Shown here: piece by piece, positions 1 to 7,257 of the stretch
Layout: every line of letters begins with the position of its first letter
Numbering within the stretch: the stretch's first letter is position 1
Assembly (NCBI GenBank): GCA_007695175.1
Contig: REEH01000068.1
Location: 1-38,920, forward strand
Direction of reading: 5' to 3'
Length of the DNA stretch: 38,920 nt
From: Spirochaetaceae bacterium
GTDB lineage: Bacteria; Spirochaetota; Spirochaetia; DSM-27196; Alkalispirochaetaceae
Notes under the pieces: generated by a model
What the model was told of the DNA's origin: nothing
Database searches by the model: none
What the model saw: only the letters and a program-made list of their open reading frames with translations
Translations under genes and position numbers: made by a program

Positions 1-495
1 AAACTCGTAACGCTCCCGGTTACGGGAGAACTCCAGTTCCGCATTCTGCCGCAGCGCCTCGGAACTGTTGAAGAAATCCACCTGCACGGAGTGATCGATC
101 ACAAGATCCACCGGAAGCTGCGGATTGATGCGCGATGCGTCACCCCCGAGGCGCGCCACGGCGCTTCGCATTGCCGCCAGGTCCACTACGCTGGGCACCC
201 CGGTAAAGTCCTGGAGAAGAACGCGAGCAGGCTTGAAGGGCAGTTCGTCCCGGGCCGGCGCGGCGGGGTTGTACCGGCCGATTGCCTCCACGTGATCCCG
301 GGTGACCTCAAAGCCATCCTCGTTCCGGAGGATGGACTCCAGCAGGACCCGTATTGAAAAGGGAAGATTCCGGACACCGGGGAAGCCCTTGTCGGCAAAT
401 GCCTCAAGACTGTAGTACTCCAACGGACCGCGGGCAGTCTGCATCGTCTGTTTTACACCAAAGCTATCATTCCGGGCGCTCTTGTTATTCACCAT
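1..495 (-). CDS. acnA: Aconitate hydratase A, N-terminal part (gene runs off the left edge)
   Basis: The first 165 codons read as the N-terminus of an AcnA/IRP-type aconitase, which interconverts citrate and isocitrate in the cytosol using a [4Fe-4S] cluster. The family-typical order is visible: an N-terminal stretch ending in YYSLEAF, then [15 protein letters not shown] (about residues 48-62), the [19 protein letters not shown] block (about 99-117) and [15 protein letters not shown] (about 133-147). The cluster cysteines lie beyond the window. The ATG at 495 is preceded by AAGGAG at good spacing and by a TATATT hexamer at 518-513. The gene is divergent from the E1-KAS III fusion across only 87 bases, so the two may share control. 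Confidence 0.95.
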   Translation of the reverse strand, partial: MVNNKSARNDSFGVKQTMQTARGPLEYYSLEAFADKGFPGVRNLPFSIRVLLESILRNEDGFEVTRDHVEAIGRYNPAAPARDELPFKPARVLLQDFTGVPSVVDLAAMRSAVARLGGDASRINPQLPVDLVIDHSVQVDFFNSSEALRQNAELEFSRNRERYEF

Positions 496-512
496 TTTCT
501 CCTTGAACCTAA

Positions 513-565
513 AATATACCGGAGCTCCGGAGTAGTCGACTACCCTTTATTCTAAGTGGTATAGT
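513..565. promoter_or_regulatory. Divergent promoter region with two adjacent 12-bp palindromes
   Basis: Between acnA and the fusion gene lie a minus-strand -10-like TATATT (513-518) and a plus-strand extended -10, TGGTATAGT (557-565). A possible -35, TCGACT (536-541), sits 18 bases upstream of the plus-strand -10. Two perfect 12-bp palindromes sit one base apart between the two -10 boxes: CCGGAGCTCCGG (519-530) and GTAGTCGACTAC (532-543). The second overlaps the -35 region. They look like operator half-sites for a dimeric regulator acting on both genes. The regulator is unknown and no factor is assigned. Confidence 0.55.
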
Positions 566-582
566 CATTATCAGGAGGTACA

Positions 583-3500
583 ATGACGGATCGCACCTCG
601 CCCGCTGAAAAAACGCTGCGTGCCCTCTACACCCACATGGTGACGGCACGCCACATGGACCTGATCGAGCAGAGCTATACCTCCCGGGGTGAGGCATTTT
701 TCCACGTCTCCGGAGCCGGGCATGAGGGAACAGTGGCTCTCTACCCCTATCTTACTGAGAATGACTGGCTGCACTGCCATTACCGGGACAAAGCCCTGAT
801 GCTCGCCCGGGGCATAACCCCCATGATGTTCTTCCTGAGTCTCTTCAACAAGGATGCGTCCCACTCGAGAGGCCGGCAGATGAACGCCCACATGAGCGCG
901 CCCGCCCTCAAGGTTCTCAGTATCGTCGGTCCCGTAGGAAACAGTGCCCTCCAGGCCGTGGGGGTAGCGGAAGTTATCCGGGACCAGCCCGGTTCCCCTC
1001 TCGTTCTCTGCGCCCTCGGAGAGGGCATGACCCAGGAGGGAGAAGTCATAGAGGCGATCGGTCACGCCGTGCGTGTTGGCGCACCGGTTCTCTTTGTAAT
1101 CCAGGACAACGCCTTTGCCATCTCCACCCGCACGAGGGGGCAGACATTCTATTCCCGCCCCGAGGGTGAGGCGGAGAGCTTCTACGGGGTACCCATTACG
1201 AGAATAGACGGCCGCAACGCGGCGGCGGCGCTCGGTGCTTTCGGCCCGGTAGTCGAGAGCATCCGTCTGGAGCGGAAACCGCGCATCGTCGTCTTCTCCG
1301 TGGAAAGGCTGCACAATCATACCAACGCCGACGACCAGCGCCTGTACCGCACTTCCGAGGAAATAGCCGCAGCCGCCGCCTCGGGCGATCCCCTTCTGAC
1401 GCTCAAAAAGCAGCTCCTCGCCGCCGGTTTTTCCCCGGAGGAACTGGACCGGGAAGAGGAGGATATCATTGCCAGGCTCCGGGAGGAGGCCAGGCAGGCT
1501 CAGGCGATGCCGGAACCGGAACCCTTCCGGGACGCGAAGGCTCCGCTCCCGGAGCATCTCCTGAACCGCCAGGGGGAATACCGTGGCTCCGGCGAGACGG
1601 AACTGGTCATGCTGGAGGCGATCCGGGACGTTCTTGATTATCGTATGGGAAAAGACGATCGGGTTACGCTCTTTGGCGAGGACCTGGAGGACCCGAAGGG
1701 CGACGTCTTCGGAATAACCCGGGGCCTCACCCGGAAGTACGGAGCCCGGGTAAAGAACAGTCCCCTCAGTGAATCCCTCATTCTGGGAGTCTCCGTAGGC
1801 CGTGCACTCGCCGGGGGACGACCCGTGGCATTCCTGCAATTTGCCGATTTTCTGCCCATCGCGTATAACCAGATCTTCTCGGAACTGGGCAGCATGTACT
1901 GGCGTACCGACGGTGGGTGGAAGGTACCGGTTATCGTCATGGTCACCGCCGGCGGATACCGTCCCGGTCTTGGTCCCTTCCACGCATCAACCCTGGAGGC
2001 CCTGGTGGCACATACGCCGGGCGTGGACGTCTTCATGCCCTCTACGGCGGGGGACGCGGCGGGTCTGCTCAACGCGGCCTTTGAATCGGAACGGCCCACG
2101 GTATTCTTCTATCCCAAGAATCAGCTCAACGATCGATCCGCCGCAACAAGCCGGGACGTGGAGCGCCAGCTCGTGCCGGTGGGAAAAGCCAGGTACGCAC
2201 GCCGGGGCGAGGATATAACTATCGTCGCCTACGGGAATACGGTGCCCCTGGCGGAGAAAGCGGCGGCGGATCTGGAGAAAGCGGGCGCTACGGCGGAGGT
2301 GATAGACCTGCGGAGTATCGTCCCCTGGGACATTGAACTCGTACTGGAAAGCGTCGGCAGAACGGGTCGGCTCATCGTAGCACACGAGGACAACCACACC
2401 GCCGGATTTGGCGCCGAGGTTATCTCTACGGTAGCCGAACGCAGCCAAAAATCGATCGCGGCGCGACGCGTCACGCGGCCGGACACGTACGTACCTTGCA
2501 ACTTTGGTAACCAGCTGGAGATTCTGCCCTCCTACAAGCGTATTCTCGATACGGCGGTGGATCTGCTGGGCGGGACGATAGTGTGGAAACAGACCGATTC
2601 CGCCCTGACCGGACTCTTTGACGTGGAAGCGGTCGGATCAAGCCCTTCCGACGAGTCGGTGACGATGGTGGAATGGCGGGTTGCTCCCGGCGATACCGTT
2701 CAGGAGGGGGACCTCCTGGCGGAGGTGGAGGCGGACAAGGCGGCGGCGGAACTCACGTCCCCCGTAGCGGGCACCGTCAGGGAGCTGTTCATGCAGCAGG
2801 GCGATACGGTCCCGGTGGGAACCCCGATCGTGCGGATCGCCACCGCCACGGATGGGCCGGCTCACGTGAAGACGCAGACCCGGGAAATGCCGGGAGAACC
2901 GATTATTACGGACCTCGGCACAGGCCGGCGGGAGAGTACGGCCGAAGCGCCTGAAAGCACCCTTCCCGCGCCGGCCCCCGGATCCGGTACCGGAAAGCTG
3001 CCTGAACCGATGCCTGTAACGGCGCCGGTTTGTCTCATCGCCGGGGTTGCGGCACGGCGTGGTTCCCGGATCGTCGGTAACGGGGAGCTCGCTGCTCTCA
3101 GCCCGGACTGGGACGCCGAGGATATCCGCAAGCGTACGGGCATCGAGTCCCGTCCCTGGATAGGAGATGGTGAAAATGTCCTGTCCCTGGCCGTCGATGC
3201 CGCCCGGCAGGTACTCCGGGAAACGGAAATCGACGCAAAGTCCATCAACCAGATCATTTTCGCAACAGGCACTCCCTCCAGTACCACCCCCTCCATGGCA
3301 GCGCTCCTTCAGTATGAACTGGCCCGGGAGGCGGGAGCCTTTCAGTGTACGGCCTTTGACATCAACGCTGCGTGCTCAGGCTATATTTACGGCCTGCAGC
3401 TTGCCTGGGATTACCTGGTCAGCAGCCCCGCCCATCGCGTACTGCTCATTACCAGTGAGGTTCTGAGTACACGCCTGGACATGCACGATGCCGGAACGGC

Positions 3501-3993
3501 TCCGATTTTCGGTGATGCCGCGACCGCCACAATTCTTGCGGGCGCCCGCGCTCTTCCCTCGGGAGGAGCATCAGCGGAAGTTTACCGTCCCGTCACCTCG
3601 GCTCACGGAGAATCAGGGGCGACTCTCTGTGTACCCCAGGAGTCGGAGCTTCCCGTCACGATGGACGGACCAAAAGTTTACCAGGAAGCGGTGAAAGCCA
3701 TGATGAGCACCCTCTCCTCAAGCGCGGAAGCGGCGGGACTGCGCCCGGAGAGCCTCGATCTCTACATCCCGCACCAGGCGAATCAGCGAATCATCAATGC
3801 CATACGGCAACGCATGAAACTCCCGGAAGAGAAGATGTACAGCAACATCCGGGGCAACGGGAACACATCCTCCAGTACGATCCCTCTCTGCCTGGCGGAA
3901 CTTCTTCCGGCCAGAGAAAGCAACCGGATCTGGGGACTCACCGCGTTTGGAGGAGGTTTCACGTACGGGGCTGCTCTGCTGAGAACACGCTGA
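583..3993 (+). CDS. 2-oxoacid dehydrogenase E1 alpha-beta / lipoyl domain / beta-ketoacyl-ACP synthase III fusion
   Basis: A single 1136-residue reading frame. Residues 1 to about 325 are E1 alpha, with a thiamine-diphosphate motif running from G146-E-G148 to Asn176 (QDNAFAIS). Residues about 340-665 are E1 beta. Residues about 675-763 are a lipoyl domain with the modifiable lysine in ADKA (Lys719). After a Pro/Ala-rich linker, residues about 812-1136 are a full-length KAS III (FabH) with an intact triad: Cys931 (AACSG), His1064 (PHQAN) and Asn1094 (GNGNTSS). No E2 acyltransferase domain is present. Known chemistry: E1 decarboxylates a 2-oxoacid and reductively acylates lipoate; KAS III condenses an acyl starter with malonyl-ACP. 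Inferred role: making branched or short acyl starters and using them for fatty acid initiation. The substrate is not determined. The ATG has AGGAGG four bases upstream and an extended -10 at 557-565. I see no frameshift. Confidence 0.9.
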   Translation: MTDRTSPAEKTLRALYTHMVTARHMDLIEQSYTSRGEAFFHVSGAGHEGTVALYPYLTENDWLHCHYRDKALMLARGITPMMFFLSLFNKDASHSRGRQMNAHMSAPALKVLSIVGPVGNSALQAVGVAEVIRDQPGSPLVLCALGEGMTQEGEVIEAIGHAVRVGAPVLFVIQDNAFAISTRTRGQTFYSRPEGEAESFYGVPITRIDGRNAAAALGAFGPVVESIRLERKPRIVVFSVERLHNHTNADDQRLYRTSEEIAAAAASGDPLLTLKKQLLAAGFSPEELDREEEDIIARLREEARQAQAMPEPEPFRDAKAPLPEHLLNRQGEYRGSGETELVMLEAIRDVLDYRMGKDDRVTLFGEDLEDPKGDVFGITRGLTRKYGARVKNSPLSESLILGVSVGRALAGGRPVAFLQFADFLPIAYNQIFSELGSMYWRTDGGWKVPVIVMVTAGGYRPGLGPFHASTLEALVAHTPGVDVFMPSTAGDAAGLLNAAFESERPTVFFYPKNQLNDRSAATSRDVERQLVPVGKARYARRGEDITIVAYGNTVPLAEKAAADLEKAGATAEVIDLRSIVPWDIELVLESVGRTGRLIVAHEDNHTAGFGAEVISTVAERSQKSIAARRVTRPDTYVPCNFGNQLEILPSYKRILDTAVDLLGGTIVWKQTDSALTGLFDVEAVGSSPSDESVTMVEWRVAPGDTVQEGDLLAEVEADKAAAELTSPVAGTVRELFMQQGDTVPVGTPIVRIATATDGPAHVKTQTREMPGEPIITDLGTGRRESTAEAPESTLPAPAPGSGTGKLPEPMPVTAPVCLIAGVAARRGSRIVGNGELAALSPDWDAEDIRKRTGIESRPWIGDGENVLSLAVDAARQVLRETEIDAKSINQIIFATGTPSSTTPSMAALLQYELAREAGAFQCTAFDINAACSGYIYGLQLAWDYLVSSPAHRVLLITSEVLSTRLDMHDAGTAPIFGDAATATILAGARALPSGGASAEVYRPVTSAHGESGATLCVPQESELPVTMDGPKVYQEAVKAMMSTLSSSAEAAGLRPESLDLYIPHQANQRIINAIRQRMKLPEEKMYSNIRGNGNTSSSTIPLCLAELLPARESNRIWGLTAFGGGFTYGAALLRTR

Positions 3994-4057
3994 AGGGGCG
4001 TCCTGGCTGAAGGGGCGTCCCGGCTGAAGGGGCGCCCTGGCTGAAGGGACATCCTAC
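3990..4057 (+). repeat. Four tandem 17-bp repeats at the end of the fusion gene
   Basis: The unit CTGAAGGGGCGTCCTGG occurs at 3990-4006, 4007-4023, 4024-4040 and, more diverged, 4041-4057. The first unit contains the TGA stop of the fusion gene. A hairpin follows at 4057-4076 (CCGGTGCG, loop gag, CGCAACCGG with one bulged base) with no T-run on the plus strand. The function is unknown. It may be a slippage-derived minisatellite. Confidence 0.85.
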
Positions 4058-4088
4058 CGGTGCGGAGCGCAACCGGTGTCGGGGGGAC

Positions 4089-4128
4089 AAAAAAACCCCC
4101 GGGGCAAAGGAGGTGAAATCCCCGGGGG
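4089..4128 (-). terminator. Rho-independent terminator of the msrB operon
   Basis: On the minus strand, a perfect 9-bp stem (4128-4120 with 4104-4096, CCCCCGGGG type) encloses a 15-base loop. Seven T residues follow (A-run 4095-4089 on the plus strand). It lies 78 bases past the msrB stop. A third copy of the same C/G palindrome at 4174-4183 could compete for pairing. Confidence 0.85.
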
Positions 4129-4206
4129 AAAGATGCCATGCAGGTCCGTGTGTCATTATGGAAACAACACACCCCCCCGGGGGTTACAGCAAAGACATCA
4201 ACTCGA

Positions 4207-4809
4207 TCAATTGGCCGTGAGTAGCTCCGGCGGTTCACCCCCGGAAGGCACAAAAATCATAGCCTCCGAGTTGATGCAGTACCTCAGACCGGTAGGGGCC
4301 GGCCCGTCCGGGAACACATGGCCCAGGTGAGAACCGCTGAGGCTGTCCACCACCTCCAGCCGGACCATACCGAAACTCACGTCGATCCGATAACGCACCG
4401 CATCAGGTTCTATCGGATGGGTGTAGCTCGGCCAGCCCGTGCGGGAATCGTACTTGGAACTGGAATGAAAGAGGGGCTGCCCTGTCGCGGCGGAGTAATA
4501 GACTCCCTCCTCACTGTTATGGAGCAGTTCGCCGGTAAAGGCTCGCTCCGTGCCGTGGTTGCGAAGTATGTGGAACTGCGCATCGGTCAGACGTTCCCGC
4601 CACTCCGCCTCGCTGAGTTCGACCGGAAACTCCTCCGGCACGGGATGCTCCTGGTAAAGCTCCCGTTCCCGGGGGGAAAGGCGCTCCACAGCCCAGCTAT
4701 TCCGAACCGTCGATTCCCGCTCCGGCTCAACTTCTTCCTGGGTGCCTCCGCCCATCGCCGGGGCCAGCACCACCAGTACAAACAGGACAAAACCGGAAAG
4801 TCTTTTCAT
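4207..4809 (-). CDS. msrB: Exported peptide-methionine (R)-S-oxide reductase, single-cysteine type
   Basis: A 200-residue MsrB, which reduces methionine-R-sulfoxide in proteins. A hydrophobic N-terminal signal or anchor (about residues 4-20) is followed by a charged linker. The catalytic domain (about 60-195) carries KYDSRTGWPSY, HLGHVFPDGPAPTGLRYCINS and the catalytic Cys178. Cys178 is the only cysteine in the protein. Both zinc CxxC pairs seen in many MsrBs are replaced (SAATG, and SLSGS before HLGH). The usual resolving-cysteine position in the GWPS block is Thr. The signal suggests action outside the cytoplasm. The signal has no lipobox cysteine. The gene follows the histidine kinase by 13 bases with no obvious ribosome binding site, so it is probably co-transcribed, and it ends at the terminator at 4089-4128. 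Confidence 0.92.
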   Translation of the reverse strand: MKRLSGFVLFVLVVLAPAMGGGTQEEVEPERESTVRNSWAVERLSPRERELYQEHPVPEEFPVELSEAEWRERLTDAQFHILRNHGTERAFTGELLHNSEEGVYYSAATGQPLFHSSSKYDSRTGWPSYTHPIEPDAVRYRIDVSFGMVRLEVVDSLSGSHLGHVFPDGPAPTGLRYCINSEAMIFVPSGGEPPELLTAN

Positions 4810-4822
4810 GTGGACTAAATTA

Positions 4823-7249
4823 CTAAGTTATTTTCTCAAAGTCGACTGCTCCGACGTACTCCACAAAACGCTGGATCTCCCGGCGTACGGCGGAACACGC
4901 CTCAAGCGCTTTTTCCGCCTCCTCTCCGGCACAGTAATCCTCCACCACCCGCGCCGCGCTGCCCAGGTCCATGCTGTTCAGGTTCCAGGCTCCGCCCTTG
5001 ATGGCGTGGGCGGAAACGCGCGCTTCCGCTATCTTGCCCGTGGCGAGCCAGTTCTCGATTTCGTCCATCTGACCGGGCAGACGTTCCGCGAACTGCCGGG
5101 TGACACGCTGGGCCGTAGCAACATCGCCCATGAAGGCTTCTACTGTAGCTGCGATGTCCATGGGAGGCTCCGTTGCACCGGTATCGATGGTTTCAAGCTC
5201 CTCCGCAGGCTCCAGCTCCTCCACGGGCACGGGCTCGCTCGTGCCGGAGGTATCCGTAAACGCACCCGCCAGGCGCAGTCGTTCCAGTATCGTGCTGATG
5301 TCGGCATTCTTGAACGGTTTTGACATGTAGTCGTTCATCCCCACCCGGACGCAGCGGTCCCGTTCTCCCGAGAGGGCGTTTGCCGTTACCGCGACAATGG
5401 GAACGTTGTAGCCCAGCTCCCGTATCCGTGTGGTGGCGTCATAGCCGTTCAGATTCGGCATCTGCACGTCCATGAAGACAAGGCCGATCTCGGGATGATC
5501 CTTTACACACTGCACCGCCTCCAGCCCGTCCGAGGCGAGAATGGTGCGGAACCCGCGCTTCTGCAGTATCGTCTGGAAGAGCTGCTGGTTGACAAAATGG
5601 TCCTCCGCTATGAGAACAACCTCGGGGAGACCGGAACCGCCCGCGGAATCGGCGATTCTTCCGGATGGACGACCCGTATCGTCCTGCTCTCCCACCATCT
5701 CCAGTTCTTCCAGATCACCCGCGAAAACCGACTCGAGAGCCTGTACGAGATCGCCGCGCTTTACCGGCTTGCTTATGTACGCGTCAAACCAGCGCAGGAG
5801 CTTCATCTTTGCTTCACCGGTGCTGAGTCCGGTGGGACTCATCAGGATCAGGGGCACGCTGTTGAGCGCTTCGTCGTTGCGGATCTCCGACGCGGCCTGC
5901 CAGCCATCCATGTCCGGGAGCCGGAGGTCGATGCAGACGAAGGAGAAGAGGTCTCCCCCACCGGCGGAACGCTGAAGCGCCTCTATACCGGCCCGCCCCT
6001 CCTGCAGAAGCACTACTTCCAACCCCCAGCTCTCCAGGTAGCCCATAATTATCTTGCCGCTCTCGCGATTGTCATCAATCACAAGGCAGCGTGCCTTATC
6101 AGGGAGCTGGCGAGGGCGGTATTGAAGGGAATCCTGCTCCACAACTGTTTCCAGGGGCAGGGAAAACCAGAAGTTGGACCCCTTGCCGGACCTGCTTTTT
6201 ACGCCGATGCGCCCCTTCATCATGCCCACCAGATCGCGGGAGATGGACAGACCCAGACCCGTTCCCCCGAACTTGCGCGTCATGGAGGCGTCCACCTGGC
6301 TGAAAGGCTGAAAGAGACGATCCTGCCTGTCCCGGGCAATGCCGATTCCCGTGTCCTTTACCTGCACCAGGAGATTCCGGGAACCGGCGATTTCCCGATA
6401 GGCCGCCTCGATGCGTATGTATCCTTTTTCCGTAAACTTGACCGCATTGTTGACGAGATTGACCAGAACCTGGCGCATTCTGTTGGGATCACCCTTGACC
6501 TGACGCGGCAGGCGATGATCGATAGCCAGAACTACTTCCAGCCCCTTGCGATGGGCCTGCATGCTTACCATGTCCACCGCGTCTTCCACCGTCTTGATCG
6601 GGTCATAGGGAATCGCTTCCAGCTGCAGGCGACCTGCTTCAATCTTGGAGAAATCGAGAATATCGTTTATCAGTCCCAGCAACACCTCTCCGGCGAAGAG
6701 TATCTGCTGAAGGTATTCCTCCTGCTCCTCATCCAGATGCGTTTCGCGGAGAAGATCGGCCACCGCGTTGATCGTGTGCAGTGGAGTGCGGATTTCGTGG
6801 CTCATGTTTGCCAGAAATGCACTCTTGGTGCGGGTGGCGGCCTCGGCCAGTTCCTTGGCACGGCGCAGCCGGTCCTCGTCGTTTTTCTGTGACGTGACAT
6901 CGTCGACGACGGCAAGGATGAAGGGCGTGTGGCTCCCGGAGGTCACCTGGGTTATGTCCACGCGCCACCATGCAACGTCTCCGCTCCGGGGCTTGCAGCG
7001 CGCTACCAGCTGAAAGCGGTCCCTCTCCCCCTCCACCACCTCCGAGAAGAGCGTCTGAAAGAACTCGGAGTCTTCCTCGTGGGAGTACCGGGTCAGAAAA
7101 CCTCCCGAGAGCTCCTCCTCGCTGTAACCGAGAAAGGTACGTACCGCGTGATTGGCATACTGGATACGCCCGGAACCGTCCATGACGACGATACCGATCG
7201 GGGAGTGTTCAAATACGACCTGAAACTGACGCCCGAACTGGTTCGCCAT
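4823..7249 (-). CDS. Hybrid sensor histidine kinase (PAS-HisKA-HATPase-REC-REC-HPt)
   Basis: 808 residues with no membrane segment, so probably a cytosolic sensor. Order: PAS domain (about 1-125); dimerisation/phosphoacceptor helix with His151 in NMSHEIRTPL; ATP-binding domain with an N-box around Asn267-268 (NLVNNAVKF), DTGIGI (299-304) and GGTGLGLSIS (328-337); receiver 1 with Asp441 (CIDLRLPDMDG); receiver 2 with Asp594 (FMDVQMPNLNG); and a C-terminal HPt domain with His748 (AHAIKGGAWN). All phosphorelay residues are present, so a full intramolecular His-Asp-His relay is possible. It starts 8 bases after the tandem-receiver gene, suggesting a cognate pair. The signal and output are unknown. 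Confidence 0.95.
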   Translation of the reverse strand: MANQFGRQFQVVFEHSPIGIVVMDGSGRIQYANHAVRTFLGYSEEELSGGFLTRYSHEEDSEFFQTLFSEVVEGERDRFQLVARCKPRSGDVAWWRVDITQVTSGSHTPFILAVVDDVTSQKNDEDRLRRAKELAEAATRTKSAFLANMSHEIRTPLHTINAVADLLRETHLDEEQEEYLQQILFAGEVLLGLINDILDFSKIEAGRLQLEAIPYDPIKTVEDAVDMVSMQAHRKGLEVVLAIDHRLPRQVKGDPNRMRQVLVNLVNNAVKFTEKGYIRIEAAYREIAGSRNLLVQVKDTGIGIARDRQDRLFQPFSQVDASMTRKFGGTGLGLSISRDLVGMMKGRIGVKSRSGKGSNFWFSLPLETVVEQDSLQYRPRQLPDKARCLVIDDNRESGKIIMGYLESWGLEVVLLQEGRAGIEALQRSAGGGDLFSFVCIDLRLPDMDGWQAASEIRNDEALNSVPLILMSPTGLSTGEAKMKLLRWFDAYISKPVKRGDLVQALESVFAGDLEELEMVGEQDDTGRPSGRIADSAGGSGLPEVVLIAEDHFVNQQLFQTILQKRGFRTILASDGLEAVQCVKDHPEIGLVFMDVQMPNLNGYDATTRIRELGYNVPIVAVTANALSGERDRCVRVGMNDYMSKPFKNADISTILERLRLAGAFTDTSGTSEPVPVEELEPAEELETIDTGATEPPMDIAATVEAFMGDVATAQRVTRQFAERLPGQMDEIENWLATGKIAEARVSAHAIKGGAWNLNSMDLGSAARVVEDYCAGEEAEKALEACSAVRREIQRFVEYVGAVDFEKIT

Positions 7250-7257
7250 GGCTGCCG

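Noticed and set aside
571-1983. Long open frame on the minus strand opposite the E1 domain
   Set aside because: Its translation has no recognisable family and lies fully antisense to clear E1 coding sequence. High GC content keeps antisense frames open.
4057-4076. Hairpin after the fusion gene considered as its terminator
   Set aside because: The stem is good but no T-run follows on the plus strand, so intrinsic termination in that direction is not supported.
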